Source of the DNA: an uncultured Eubacteriales bacterium
Lineage (GTDB): Bacteria; Bacillota; Clostridia; Oscillospirales; Oscillospiraceae
DNA length: 64,000 nt
Direction: 5' to 3'
NCBI GenBank assembly: GCA_900317425.1
Contig: ONGR01000003.1
Location: 37,809-101,808, forward strand
The notes beneath the pieces are model-generated. The model was not told the DNA's origin. It did no database searches and saw only the letters and a program-made list of their open reading frames with translations. Within the stretch, counting starts at the first letter, position 1; each line of letters begins with the position of its first letter. Made by a program: the position numbers and the translations under genes. This document shows positions 8,527 through 16,748 of this stretch, piece by piece.

Positions 8527-9012
8527 ATGGAGCGCATCAGCAAGGAGAACTATTATCTGGACATCGCCGAGACGGTGCTGGAGCGGGCCACCTGCCTGCG
8601 TCGGGTCTACGGCGCCATCATCGTGAAGAACGACGAGATCATCTCCACCGGCTATAACGGCGCGCCCCGGGGCCGCCGCAACTGCGTGGACATGGGCTAC
8701 TGTACCCGGGAGGCATTGATGGTGCCTCGCGGCGAGCGGTACGAGCTGTGCCGCAGCGTCCATGCTGAGGCCAACGCCATCATCTCCGCCGCCCGGCGGG
8801 ACATGGTGGGCGCCACGCTGTATCTGGTGGGCCGCAACGCCCAGACCAAGGAGCTGTTGAACGACGCCACCTCCTGTTCCATGTGCCGCCGCACGGTCAT
8901 CAACGCCGGCATCGCCCGGGTAGTGATCCGCCGCACGCCCACCGAGTTCGAGGTGGTGGACGTGCAGGACTGGGTGGCCCAGGACGACCTGCCGGATCCC
9001 ATGCAGAACTGA
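8527..9012 (+). CDS. Deoxycytidylate (dCMP) deaminase family protein, ComEB type
   Basis: 161-residue zinc enzyme of the cytidine deaminase fold that converts dCMP to dUMP for thymidylate synthesis. The zinc ligands are visible in HAEANAI (near residue 80) and SCSMCRRTV (near 118). The start at 8527 follows AAGGAGGG; an in-frame TTG further upstream would place the SD inside the gene and is rejected. It is transcribed alone from its own promoter. Confidence 0.92.
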   Translation: MERISKENYYLDIAETVLERATCLRRVYGAIIVKNDEIISTGYNGAPRGRRNCVDMGYCTREALMVPRGERYELCRSVHAEANAIISAARRDMVGATLYLVGRNAQTKELLNDATSCSMCRRTVINAGIARVVIRRTPTEFEVVDVQDWVAQDDLPDPMQN

Positions 9013-9022
9013 AAAAGAAAGC

Positions 9023-9055
9023 AAAAAAGCCCACCGCCATCGGCGGTGGGCTTTT
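9023..9055. terminator. Bidirectional terminator between dCMP deaminase and lipoprotein genes
   Basis: AAAAGCCCACCGCC (9025-9038) pairs perfectly with 9042-9055 around a 3-nt loop, with an A-run on one side and T-run on the other. It serves both converging genes. Confidence 0.9.
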
Positions 9056-9066
9056 ACCGTGCATTT

Positions 9067-9828
9067 TTATTGGAGTCCCTGAAACAGAGCCAGCAGATTG
9101 ACGGGGGGATTGGCCTCGTCGAAGGAGGCGGCGGTGACCACGGCCATGTAGGGGCCGTTTTTCAGCAGGACGATGGTCTCATACAGCGCCACGTCATTGA
9201 CAGTTCCCTCCAGCGACAGGGCGGCGTGGGTGCTGCCGGCGAACTCCACGGTGGTCTTCTCCAGTTTGGTGACGGTGATGCCGCCGGAGGAGAGCACCTC
9301 GGGCAGACTCTTCAGATTGGCATCGGCGTAGGCGTCCTCATCCACCATGATGCCGCCCAGTCTGCCCAGCTCCTGCACGGTGATGTTGACGGAGGAGTTG
9401 TCCTTTTGGTTCAGAGCATAGAATTCGTATACGGTGGAGCCGTCGCTGAGCAGCTTCTTGACGTCCTCGTCTTCAAAGGAATCCACCACCAGACCGCCCA
9501 GCTGGGCCAGCTGCTCGTCGCTGGCGATGATCCAGTTCTCGTCCAGGGTGGCTGTAATGCCCAGGAAGTCGCTGGTGTAGGTGCTGCCGTCCACCGTGCC
9601 CCGCTGGAATTCCACCTCATCGACGCTGTCCGTGTTCTGGGAATCGCCGGTATTTTCGGCGTTCTGGGGGACGTCGGTGTTCTCCGTTTCCTGCGTGTTG
9701 TCGGTGGTTTCACCGCTCTGGGTGGGGGTCTTGTCGTCGGCGGGTGCGGGTGCCTTCTTTCCGCCGCAGGCCGCCAGACCCAATACCAGCACCAGTGCCA
9801 GCAGCAGAGCAGAGATTTTTTTCAGCAT
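9067..9828 (-). CDS. Lipoprotein of unknown function
   Basis: 253 residues. The start is set at the ATG giving a lipoprotein signal (MLKKISALLLALVLVLGLAAC), with lipid attachment at Cys21; an upstream in-frame extension lacks signal character. A low-complexity Thr/Asn/Glu/Asp linker (about 25-75) leads to a globular domain with YTSDFLGITATLDENW, resembling secreted domains of gut Clostridia that begin with the phrase LGI... Confidence 0.75.
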   Translation of the reverse strand: MLKKISALLLALVLVLGLAACGGKKAPAPADDKTPTQSGETTDNTQETENTDVPQNAENTGDSQNTDSVDEVEFQRGTVDGSTYTSDFLGITATLDENWIIASDEQLAQLGGLVVDSFEDEDVKKLLSDGSTVYEFYALNQKDNSSVNITVQELGRLGGIMVDEDAYADANLKSLPEVLSSGGITVTKLEKTTVEFAGSTHAALSLEGTVNDVALYETIVLLKNGPYMAVVTAASFDEANPPVNLLALFQGLQ

Positions 9829-9902
9829 AGTCGTTCTCCTTATCGTTATGATTTGCCGAAAGAGGCAGCGTATTGGCGTTTTTACTCGAATGGGATAGGA
9901 AA

Positions 9903-9931
9903 AGTATAACAAAAAGTCCGTTGACCGTCAA
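9903..9931 (-). promoter_or_regulatory. Promoter of the lipoprotein gene
   Basis: On the minus strand TTGACG (9931-9926), 17-bp spacer, TATACT (9908-9903); about 75 bp upstream of the lipoprotein start. Confidence 0.8.
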
Positions 9932-9960
9932 TATGGTGCCCCGTACCGGGAGCTGCACAT

Positions 9961-10000
9961 AAAAAAGATCCCGCTGCTCAAGAGCAGCGGGATCTTTTTT
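9961..10000. terminator. Strong terminator of the rpsF-ssb-rpsR operon
   Basis: A perfect 19-bp inverted repeat (9961-9979 with 9982-10000) including six A and six T at the ends. It lies 10 bases beyond the rpsR stop and insulates that operon from the lipoprotein promoter. Confidence 0.95.
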
Positions 10001-10009
10001 GTACCTCAA

Positions 10010-10261
10010 TTACTCGGTCACAAAGGGCAGCAGAGCGATCTGACGGGCGCGCTTGATGGCCTCGGTCAGCTGACGCTGATGCATGGCGCAGGTGCCGGTG
10101 GTGCGGCGGGGCAGGATCTTGGAGCGCTCGCTGATGAAGCGACGCAGCTTGGCAGCATCCTTGTAGTCGATCCACTCGACCTTGTCAACGCAGAACTGGC
10201 AAACCTTCTTGCGCTTGCGGCCGTTGCCGCGGGGTGCTCTATTTTCGCGTTCCATAGCCAT
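10010..10261 (-). CDS. rpsR: 30S ribosomal protein S18
   Basis: 83 residues; binds 16S rRNA with S6 on the small-subunit platform. Recognisable by [27 protein letters not shown] and [11 protein letters not shown]. The Cys residues (CQFC plus TGTC) suggest the zinc-binding form of S18. The start at 10261 is seven bases behind AAGGAGGA; a second ATG six bases later is possible. Third gene of the rpsF-ssb-rpsR operon. Confidence 0.97.
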   Translation of the reverse strand: MAMERENRAPRGNGRKRKKVCQFCVDKVEWIDYKDAAKLRRFISERSKILPRRTTGTCAMHQRQLTEAIKRARQIALLPFVTE

Positions 10262-10305
10262 GGAAGATTCCTCCTTAAAAGATTTTGTGGTGTGTCCAGC
10301 ACACA

Positions 10306-10770
10306 TCAGAACGGCAGCTCGCCGTCCTCCTCATCGATCTCGGCAAAGTCGGATGTGCCGCCTACCGGGGCGCTGTAGCCGCCGGAGGGGGCGCCGTAGG
10401 CCGGAGCGTTGTAGCCGCCGCCGAAGCTCTCGCCCCGGTCAGCGCCGTCGCGCCGGCTGTCGCCGAAATAGATGTTGTCGGCAACAACCTCCGCGCTGCG
10501 GCGCTTGTTGCCGTCCCGATCCGTCCAGTCGCGCATCTGCAGCCGGCCCTCCACCACGGCCATGCGGCCCTTGGCGAAGTACTTGGCCACGAATTCAGCG
10601 GTGGAGCGCCAGGCGACCACGTCGATGAAATCGGTCTCCTTCTCGCCGCTCTGGGACTTGAAGTCCCGGTCAACGGCCAGGGAGAAGCTGGTCACGGCTG
10701 TGCCGCTCTGGGTGCGGCGCAGTTCGGGATCCCGGGTCAGACGACCCATGATAAAAATCTTGTTCAGCAT
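10306..10770 (-). CDS. ssb: Single-stranded DNA-binding protein
   Basis: 154 residues with an N-terminal OB fold ([18 protein letters not shown] to about residue 105), a disordered Gly/Tyr/Ala/Pro-rich linker and the acidic partner-binding tip ending DGELPF (canonical tips end DDDIPF/DDDLPF). Its place between the S6 and S18 genes is the conserved order in Firmicutes, coupling replication protein supply to ribosomal protein synthesis. Confidence 0.97.
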   Translation of the reverse strand: MLNKIFIMGRLTRDPELRRTQSGTAVTSFSLAVDRDFKSQSGEKETDFIDVVAWRSTAEFVAKYFAKGRMAVVEGRLQMRDWTDRDGNKRRSAEVVADNIYFGDSRRDGADRGESFGGGYNAPAYGAPSGGYSAPVGGTSDFAEIDEEDGELPF

Positions 10771-10783
10771 GTGAGTGCCTCCC

Positions 10784-11080
10784 TTACTCGCCTCTGCAGA
10801 CGATCATGGAACGCATGATGCCCTCGGTAATGCCGAGGATACGATCCAGCTCCTTGGGGAACTCGGGACCGCTGGTGAAGGACATCAGGACATAGTGACC
10901 TTCCGTCTTGTAGTCGATGGCGTAGGCCAGCTTGCGCGTGCCCCACTCGTCTACGACCACGTTGGTACCGTTCTGCTCAGCCAGAGCCTGGAACTTTGCC
11001 ACGGTAGCGGCAATAGCCTCCTCACCCTGTGCAGGGTCGATGATGTAAACGACCTCATAGTTGGCAGAAATCTTAGCCAT
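10784..11080 (-). CDS. rpsF: 30S ribosomal protein S6
   Basis: 98 residues; the start at MAKISANYEV follows AAAAGGAGG, and longer in-frame readings lack an SD. Typical S6 text: YEVVYIIDP, EWGTRKLAYAIDYKTEGHYV. First gene of the rpsF-ssb-rpsR operon, with a good promoter 80-110 bp upstream and a hairpin in the leader. Confidence 0.97.
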   Translation of the reverse strand: MAKISANYEVVYIIDPAQGEEAIAATVAKFQALAEQNGTNVVVDEWGTRKLAYAIDYKTEGHYVLMSFTSGPEFPKELDRILGITEGIMRSMIVCRGE

Positions 11081-11107
11081 ACTTTTGCACCTCCTTTTGG
11101 ACAAATG

Positions 11108-11129
11108 GCCCTCACTCTTTGGTGAGAGC
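11108..11129 (-). other. Hairpin in the rpsF leader
   Basis: An 8-bp stem (11108-11115 with 11122-11129, one G-U pair) lies just upstream of the rpsF SD. Many bacteria regulate this operon by S6:S18 binding to a leader hairpin; the conserved CCG bulge of that motif is not evident here, so the match is only positional. Confidence 0.4.
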
Positions 11130-11161
11130 AAGGATTTACCCGCTGATACGCGAGCCTATTT

Positions 11162-11189
11162 ATTATACCGGATCGCCGGGAAAAGTCAA
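11162..11189 (-). promoter_or_regulatory. Promoter of rpsF-ssb-rpsR
   Basis: Minus-strand TTGACT (11189-11184), 16-bp spacer, TATAAT (11167-11162). Confidence 0.85.
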
Positions 11190-11220
11190 GCTTTTTTTGA
11201 ACAAAACCGGGCTGTTTCGG

Positions 11221-11254
11221 AAAAATAGGGGCGGTTTTCTGAAAAACCACCCCT
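11221..11254 (-). terminator. Terminator of dusB
   Basis: On the minus strand AGGGGTGGTTTT (11254-11243) pairs with AAAACCGCCCCT (11238-11227) and is followed by ATTTTT. Located nine bases after the dusB stop. Confidence 0.88.
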
Positions 11255-11262
11255 GTTTTCAC

Positions 11263-12231
11263 TCATTTCAGATCCCGTTTCACGCCCTCGGCGATGCGGT
11301 GGACGTCAGCCAGAGTGTTCATAGCCACGATCTGCTCCTTGTAGTAGTTGGCGTAGGCCACGCCCTTCAGGTACCAGCAAAGCTGCTTCCGGGCCTCCAG
11401 CACGGCGATGTGCTCACCCTTGTCCTCCGCCGCCAGCTCCACCTGCCGCACGGCGGTGTCGAACCGCTCCCGGAGCGGCGGCAGGGGCGGGATGGCTTTG
11501 CCGTCCAGCGCCGCCTGGGCCTGCTGAAAGATCCAGGGATTGCCGAAGCTGCCCCGGCCGATCATGGCCATGTCGGCCCCGGTGAAGCGGAGGATCCGCA
11601 CCGCGTCCTCACCGGAGAACACGTCGCCGTTGGCAATGACAGGGATGGAGACCGCCTCCTTCACCTCCCGGATGGTGGTCCAGTCGGCCTGACCGGCGTA
11701 CATCTGGGCGCGGGTCCGGCCGTGGACGGCGATGGCTGCCACGCCCACCTGCTCCAGCATCTTCGAAAGCTCCACGGCGTTGATGCTGCCCTTGTCCCAG
11801 CCCCGGCGCATCTTCACCGTCACCGGAACGGGGGAGGCCTTCACCACCGCCTCGGCCACCCGGGCGGCCTTCTCCGGATCCCGCATCAGGGCGCTGCCGT
11901 CGCCGTTGGCCACCACCTTGCCCACGGGACAGCCCATGTTGATGTCGATAAAGTCGGCCCCGGAGATCTCCGCGGCGATCTGGGCGGCCTCGGCCATACA
12001 CACCGGGTCGCTGCCGAAGATCTGGGCGCTGGCGGGATGCTCGCCGGGAAAGAGCTTCAAAAGGCCCCGGCTCTTCTGGTCCTGATAGCACAGGGCCTTG
12101 GAGCTGACCAGCTCCGTGGTGGTCATGCCGGCGCCCAGCTCACAGCAGATCTGACGGAAGGCCAGGTCCGTGACCCCCGCCATGGGCGCCAGCGCCAGGC
12201 GGGACGCAATTTCCACATGGCCGATTCTCAT
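11263..12231 (-). CDS. dusB: tRNA-dihydrouridine synthase (DusB family)
   Basis: 322-residue FMN-dependent TIM-barrel enzyme that reduces uridine to dihydrouridine in the tRNA D-loop. Seen: [13 protein letters not shown] at the N-terminus, [12 protein letters not shown] with the catalytic Cys near residue 100, [19 protein letters not shown] and [12 protein letters not shown]. The ATG at 12231 is preceded by GGGAGG; an in-frame start seven codons earlier is less likely. Transcribed alone from just downstream of a strong terminator. Confidence 0.95.
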   Translation of the reverse strand: MRIGHVEIASRLALAPMAGVTDLAFRQICCELGAGMTTTELVSSKALCYQDQKSRGLLKLFPGEHPASAQIFGSDPVCMAEAAQIAAEISGADFIDINMGCPVGKVVANGDGSALMRDPEKAARVAEAVVKASPVPVTVKMRRGWDKGSINAVELSKMLEQVGVAAIAVHGRTRAQMYAGQADWTTIREVKEAVSIPVIANGDVFSGEDAVRILRFTGADMAMIGRGSFGNPWIFQQAQAALDGKAIPPLPPLRERFDTAVRQVELAAEDKGEHIAVLEARKQLCWYLKGVAYANYYKEQIVAMNTLADVHRIAEGVKRDLK

Positions 12232-12263
12232 AGCGGGACCTCCCTTCAGCAAACGAATAATTT

Positions 12264-12292
12264 ATTATACCATAAAGCCCCAAATAAAAAAA
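12264..12292 (-). promoter_or_regulatory. Probable dusB promoter
   Basis: Minus-strand TATAAT (12269-12264) 17 bp downstream of a run of T (12292-12287) that also forms the T-tract of the preceding terminator. The -35 is poor. Confidence 0.45.
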
Positions 12293-12322
12293 GAGGGTGG
12301 AGCAGGAAACCTGCTCCACCCT
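12284..12322 (-). terminator. Terminator formed by the end hairpin of the repeat array
   Basis: The outermost hairpin (12294-12322, perfect stem, 3-nt loop) is followed on the minus strand by TCTTTTTTTATT, a textbook intrinsic terminator for the spoIIE transcript arriving from the right. Confidence 0.85.
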
Positions 12323-12502
12323 AGGGGGCGTCAAAACCCATGCGGTAGGGTTTCGATGCGCATGGGGAGATTGTGAAGAGGGGAGGGGAGTCCCCTCTTC
12401 ACATTTAAATGACGCAAATTCAGAAGGAAGCTCTGAATTTGCTCCTCGATATGTCGATGGCAAAGCGACATATCGAGGGTGGAGCAGGTTTCCTGCTCCA
12501 CC
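12294..12502. repeat. Array of six perfect hairpins (MITE- or REP-like element)
   Basis: Non-coding block between dusB and the small gene. Six consecutive inverted repeats, each with a perfect core: 12296-12320, 12337-12366, 12372-12403, 12414-12442, 12444-12478 and 12478-12502. The first and last share the same 11-bp arm (GGTGGAGCAGG/CCTGCTCCACC) and have loops AAA and TTT, so they are exact reverse complements and act as terminal inverted repeats. The inner four differ in sequence. No open frame of note. This looks like a non-autonomous mobile or extragenic palindromic element. Confidence 0.75.
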
Positions 12503-12515
12503 GAGGCGGGGAAGA

Positions 12516-12782
12516 TTATAGAAACGACACCACCAGCCATACGGCGGCGATGGCGGCTGCGCCGCAGAGCCCGGCCACCAGGGGCGTCATGTGAAAGCGG
12601 CGGCGGGGCACCGTGTGATAGCGGGTGTAACTCTTGGCGATTTGCACGGCCTGGTCCACCAGCTGTTGGGAGCTGACGCCGCTATCCACCGAGTCGTTGC
12701 GAATGATAAAGATCGCCTGTTCAAAAACGTGAGGGTCGGGGGAGTCCACCACAATCACCCGCCGGGAAATTCCTTTTACCAA
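12516..12782 (-). CDS. Small tail-anchored protein downstream of spoIIE
   Basis: 88 residues, start TTG at 12782, eight bases behind AAAGGAGG. The N-terminal 60 residues are soluble (GISRRVIVVDSPDPHVFEQA, DQAVQIAKSYTRYH) and residues about 67-88 form a single C-terminal membrane anchor, so the bulk likely faces the cytoplasm. I recall similar small proteins in related gut Clostridia, sometimes mislabelled as translation initiation factors; no function can be assigned. It lies 55 bp behind spoIIE on the same strand and is probably cotranscribed. Confidence 0.7.
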   Translation of the reverse strand: MVKGISRRVIVVDSPDPHVFEQAIFIIRNDSVDSGVSSQQLVDQAVQIAKSYTRYHTVPRRRFHMTPLVAGLCGAAAIAAVWLVVSFL

Positions 12783-12837
12783 GAGTCCGTCCTCCTTTGC
12801 AATATCTTACATCCAGTATGGCTCATCCGCCGACGGC

Positions 12838-14847
12838 TTATACCTGGGTTTTCTCATTTTCTCCCGGCATTGGAAGCTGCAGGATCAAGACGGCGCAGTC
12901 ATCGCTGAGTCCCTTGCGGGTGCGGGACTCACTGAGGATCAGGGATACCAGGGCGTTGACGTCCCGGCCCTGCCAGCCGGCCAGCAGGTTCTGCAGCCAC
13001 TCATCGTTGGTCTCGTCGGCGATGCCGTCGGAGATCATGACGAAATAGCTGCCGGCCGGGAGATGGAGCCGGGTCACCTCCGGCGGATCGCCCTGCAGAC
13101 CGGCCGGCAGGCTCTGACCGGTGATGCGGCTCACCGAGCCGGTACGCTTGACGTAGGAGGGGGCCGCGCCGTACTTATACACGGTGGCGGTGCCGCTGGT
13201 GCGCTGGAGGGCCAGCAGGTCGATGGTGGTAAAGCCGCCGCCGTCCTCACTCCGCAGCCGCATGGCGCCGTTGAGGGTCTTCAGCGCGGGGCCCGGATCG
13301 ATGCCGGCGGTGAGGAACTGCTGGAGAAGCCGGGCCGTCATGGCGGATTCCCGGTGGGCACTCTCCCCGCTGCCCATGCCGTCGGACAGGAGAAGGTACA
13401 GGGTGGAGCCCACCTCAAAGGTGGCCAGATGGTCGCCGCAGAGCTGTTGGCCCTCCTTGGGCCGCAGGCTGGAGCCGATGCGGTAGCCCATAGGGGCGGT
13501 GACGTTGGACACGGCATGAACGGCGGTGCTGGCCAGGGCCTCCCCCAGCTGCTGATACTGGTCCTGGGCCTGCTGGCGTACCTCCAGCAGACGCTGACGG
13601 TACTGGCGGCGCAGGAGGAAGGTTTTCAGCTCCCCGTTCACCGCGGTGAGAAAATCGGTAAAGTGGACGCACCGGGAGGAGAAGTACAGGGGGAAGTCCT
13701 GGGCCAGGGCCTGTCCACGCTGGAGCAGCTTGGGACAGGCGTCGTTGAAGGCGTTGTACGTACTGTTGTAATTCTGGTGCCAGCAGCTGCTGCACAGCAC
13801 GCAGCCCCGGCAGACCTGCTCGGCGGCCCGGTCGAAGAGGACGGAGGGATTCTCCGGCGGCGTGGGGGCGGCGCCCCGGAAGAAGCTGTCATACAGCTCC
13901 CGCAGCGCGGCGGCAGACTGGCGCAGATAGGGCGATTCCGGGGCAGGAGAGGCAGCGGCGCCGGGAGCCTTCAGCCGGGCGGGCCGGTGCTGGACGCGGC
14001 GGCCCAGGGGCAGGAACAGCACCGAAGCAGCCAGCGCCTCGTAGAGTGCTGCCTCCGGGATATCCGCTTTGAACAGGATGGCCGACGCCCCGGCGGAGAG
14101 GCAGAACGCCAGCGCACCGATGATCCTGGGCCAGGGACGGCACAGGGCGGTGAGGGCGGCGGCACAGCCGTAGACCGCTCCCAGCAAAAACCGCGGGCCG
14201 ACCGGGACAAGATCCAGCAGGAGACCCAGCCCGGCACTCCAAACCACCGCCTGAGCGGTGGGCCACTCCAGCGCAATCCACAGCACCAGCAGCGAGGCCA
14301 GGATCCGGCCCAGCGAAACGGGGCCCAGCAGGATCACCGGCTGGGTGGCCACGGCAAGAGCCGTCGCCACGGCGAAAAAGGCGTTCTTGTCCGGATCCTG
14401 CCAGAGCGACCGCCAGCACCACACGGCACAGGCCAGAACAGCCAGGGAGGCCAGACACCATATCCACTGCTCCGCGCTGCGGTGGAGCAGATAGATGGAC
14501 TGGACCAGCAGCATCATGGCGCAGGCCATGGCGGGGCGGAAGGCGTCGCGGCGATAGAACCGGGTGTCGCAGAAGGCGGTGTTGGCGGCAAAGATGAGAA
14601 TGGCCGCGGCAACGTGCCGCAGCCCGGATGGGAAGTCCAGAAACACCAGGGCGCCGCAGCCAGCTCCGGCCAGACACAGCAGGCCCGGCAATCTCGTCCC
14701 GGCGGCGGCCACCAGAGCCAGGGAAAAAGGCGCGTAGCCGCCGGAGAGACACCCGGCGGTCAGCAAGAACGACAGGGCCAGCTGCGCCGCCGGGATGGCA
14801 AGTGGTTTCAGCCGCCGCAGAAATGGCGTCGACGGGATCTTTTTCAT
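12838..14847 (-). CDS. spoIIE: Stage II sporulation protein E (serine phosphatase)
   Basis: 669 residues. About ten hydrophobic segments fill residues 10-310, followed by a cytoplasmic linker with two CxxC-like pairs (VCRGCVLCSSC near 350) and a C-terminal PP2C phosphatase domain (about 440-669) with LLLSDGMGSGESAHRES near 486 and MISDGIAD near 610. In Bacillus this enzyme dephosphorylates SpoIIAA to activate sigma-F in the forespore. Shorter than the Bacillus protein (827). ATG at 14847 follows AAGGAGGG. Its presence is the clearest sign that the host can sporulate. Confidence 0.93.
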   Translation of the reverse strand: MKKIPSTPFLRRLKPLAIPAAQLALSFLLTAGCLSGGYAPFSLALVAAAGTRLPGLLCLAGAGCGALVFLDFPSGLRHVAAAILIFAANTAFCDTRFYRRDAFRPAMACAMMLLVQSIYLLHRSAEQWIWCLASLAVLACAVWCWRSLWQDPDKNAFFAVATALAVATQPVILLGPVSLGRILASLLVLWIALEWPTAQAVVWSAGLGLLLDLVPVGPRFLLGAVYGCAAALTALCRPWPRIIGALAFCLSAGASAILFKADIPEAALYEALAASVLFLPLGRRVQHRPARLKAPGAAASPAPESPYLRQSAAALRELYDSFFRGAAPTPPENPSVLFDRAAEQVCRGCVLCSSCWHQNYNSTYNAFNDACPKLLQRGQALAQDFPLYFSSRCVHFTDFLTAVNGELKTFLLRRQYRQRLLEVRQQAQDQYQQLGEALASTAVHAVSNVTAPMGYRIGSSLRPKEGQQLCGDHLATFEVGSTLYLLLSDGMGSGESAHRESAMTARLLQQFLTAGIDPGPALKTLNGAMRLRSEDGGGFTTIDLLALQRTSGTATVYKYGAAPSYVKRTGSVSRITGQSLPAGLQGDPPEVTRLHLPAGSYFVMISDGIADETNDEWLQNLLAGWQGRDVNALVSLILSESRTRKGLSDDCAVLILQLPMPGENEKTQV

Positions 14848-14913
14848 GGACAGCCCTCCTTTTTGCCCCATTGTAGCGCCCTGGGCGGGCAAAAGCTGTC
14901 GGGGAATGGGAGG

Positions 14914-14952
14914 AAAAAGCAGGGGCGGGAATTATTTTCAAATTCCCGCCCC
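14914..14952 (-). terminator. Terminator of the rimP-ribF operon
   Basis: Minus-strand GGGGCGGGAATT (14952-14941) pairs perfectly with AATTCCCGCCCC (14933-14922), then TGCTTTTTCC. It lies 18 bases after the ribF stop. Confidence 0.88.
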
Positions 14953-14969
14953 CTCTATGAGCAGTCTAT

Positions 14970-15872
14970 TCAGTTTTCGGAGAAATATGCCCGGGCCAGC
15001 GAGATGTCCCGGTGTATCTGCTCCTTCAGCTCCTCCAACGAGGCGAACTGATGCTCGTCCCGGAGCCGGCGGCAGAAGTCCACGCGGATCCGCTGACCGT
15101 ACAGGTCGCCGTCGAAGTCCAGCAGGAAGGTTTCCACGGAGACGGTACCGTCGCTGCTGACGGTGGGCCGGGTGCCCACGTTGGTGACGCCGGCGCAGCT
15201 GCGGCCGTCGGGCAGGTGGACCCGGGAGATGTAGACCCCGTGGCCCGGCACGGACACGTGGCCTGGCACGGAGAAGTTGATGGTGGGGATGCCGATGGTC
15301 CGGCCGATGCGGCGGCCGTGGGTGACGGTCTGGCTCAGACAGTGGCGGTGTCCCAGAAACTCCGCGGCCCGCTCCACGTCGCCCCGCTCCACCAGGGTGC
15401 GGATGTAGGTGGAGCTGACGGTGATGCCGTCGTGCTCCACCTTGGGGATGATGTCGCAGCCCAGGCCCAGTTCGGCGCATTTGGCCTGGAGCCTCTGCGG
15501 ATCGCCCTCGTTTTTGTAGCCGAAGTGGTAGTCGTGGCCGGCCACCAGATGGACGGCGCCGTATTCCTTCACCAGCAGCTCCGTGATGAAGTCCTGCCAG
15601 CTCATGGTCATCATGGCCCGGTCAAAGGGCACCATAATGACCTGTCGGATGCCGTAGATCCGCTCCATCAGATCCCGGCGGTCCTCCGGGGAGTTGATGA
15701 GAAATACCGGCTGGCCGGTGACCACCTCCTTGGGGGGACGGTCAAAGGTGAAGACGGCGGGGGTGGCGCCAAGCTGGGCGGCACGCTCCACGGCACGGCG
15801 CAGCAGAGCGCCGTGGCCCCGGTGGACGCCGTCAAAAAAGCCCAGGGCGATGACAGTTGGTTGTTGATTCAA
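14970..15872 (-). CDS. ribF: Bifunctional riboflavin kinase / FAD synthetase
   Basis: 300 residues making FMN and then FAD. The N-terminal nucleotidyltransferase domain has GFFDGVHRGHGALL near residue 12 and the STYIR motif near 173; the C-terminal kinase domain has GRRIGRTIGIPTINF near 207 and GVTNVGTRPT. The best start is a TTG at 15872, four bases past the truB stop region, with GGAG about 11 bases upstream. Last gene of the rimP-nusA-infB-rbfA-truB operon, its usual place in Firmicutes. Confidence 0.95.
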   Translation of the reverse strand: MNQQPTVIALGFFDGVHRGHGALLRRAVERAAQLGATPAVFTFDRPPKEVVTGQPVFLINSPEDRRDLMERIYGIRQVIMVPFDRAMMTMSWQDFITELLVKEYGAVHLVAGHDYHFGYKNEGDPQRLQAKCAELGLGCDIIPKVEHDGITVSSTYIRTLVERGDVERAAEFLGHRHCLSQTVTHGRRIGRTIGIPTINFSVPGHVSVPGHGVYISRVHLPDGRSCAGVTNVGTRPTVSSDGTVSVETFLLDFDGDLYGQRIRVDFCRRLRDEHQFASLEELKEQIHRDISLARAYFSEN

Positions 15873-15878
15873 AGGAAT

Positions 15879-16748
15879 TCACGCTCCGAAGTAGTTTTTG
15901 ATGGAGGTCATGGTGCCCTCCTCCAGGCGGCTCAGACACAGAAAAGAACCGTCCATGCCGTAGACCCGGTAGGTGCCGTCCGGCAGATCGCCCTTCACGT
16001 AGAAGGGGTTGCCGTTGCGGCAGAGGAAATCCACCCGGGGGTGGTCGATGTGGTAGGCGGGGTATTGACGAAACAGAGAGTCGGTGGGCCGCAGGAGGGC
16101 CTCCCCCTGCTCCTGGACCTGAGCCAGCGTATGGCTCTCGGCCAACGTAAACCCGGCGGCACGTGTGCGCCGCAGGGAGGACATGCAGCCGCCGCAGCCC
16201 AGGACCGCGCCGATATCGTGGCACAGGGTACGGACGTAGGTGCCCTTGGAGCAGCGGATCCGCAGGGTAAAATCCACCGGGGAGGTCTGCTCCAGCAGCT
16301 CCAGCGCGTAGATGGTGACGGGGCGGGGCTTGCGCTCCACCTCCTTGCCCTGACGGGCCAGGTCATAGAGCTTCTGACCGCCGATCTTGATGGCGCTGTA
16401 CATGGGCGGCACTTGACAGATGGGGCCGGTGAAATCCGGCAGAACGGCACGGAGCTGATCCGCCGTGACGGTCACGGGATGCTCCGCCAACGCGGCGCCG
16501 GTGGTGTCCTGGGTGTCGGTGACCAGTCCCAGGCGCAGACCGGCCACGTATTCCTTCTCTCCGCTCTCGGCGAAGCTGACGGCCCGGGTGGCCTGTCCCA
16601 CAAAGACGGGCAGGACGCCGGTGGCCATGGGGTCCAACGTGCCGGCATGGCCCACTTTTTTCGTCTTCAGAATGCCCCGCAGCTTGGCGCAGACGTCCAT
16701 GGACGTCCAACCGGCGCCCTTATCGATGATGAGGATACCGTCCGCCAT
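15879..16748 (-). CDS. truB: tRNA pseudouridine(55) synthase
   Basis: 289 residues; makes pseudouridine 55 in the T-loop of tRNAs. Family motifs: IDKGAGWTSMDVCAKLR at the N-terminus, KVGHAGTLDPMATGVL with the catalytic Asp near residue 38, and IRCSKGTYVRTLCHDIG. ATG begins directly after the nrnA stop (no gap), indicating coupling. Confidence 0.97.
   Translation of the reverse strand: MADGILIIDKGAGWTSMDVCAKLRGILKTKKVGHAGTLDPMATGVLPVFVGQATRAVSFAESGEKEYVAGLRLGLVTDTQDTTGAALAEHPVTVTADQLRAVLPDFTGPICQVPPMYSAIKIGGQKLYDLARQGKEVERKPRPVTIYALELLEQTSPVDFTLRIRCSKGTYVRTLCHDIGAVLGCGGCMSSLRRTRAAGFTLAESHTLAQVQEQGEALLRPTDSLFRQYPAYHIDHPRVDFLCRNGNPFYVKGDLPDGTYRVYGMDGSFLCLSRLEEGTMTSIKNYFGA

Noticed and set aside
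11108-11155. Canonical S6:S18 ribosomal leader
   Set aside because: A hairpin is present at the right place but the CCG bulge I would expect is missing, so only a generic leader hairpin is reported.
12409-12594. Short open frames within the hairpin array
   Set aside because: They follow from symmetry of the palindromes on both strands, with no SD and no family resemblance.
14890-14905. Spo0A box upstream of spoIIE
   Set aside because: TGTCGGG matches only five of seven positions of TGTCGAA and has no partner box.
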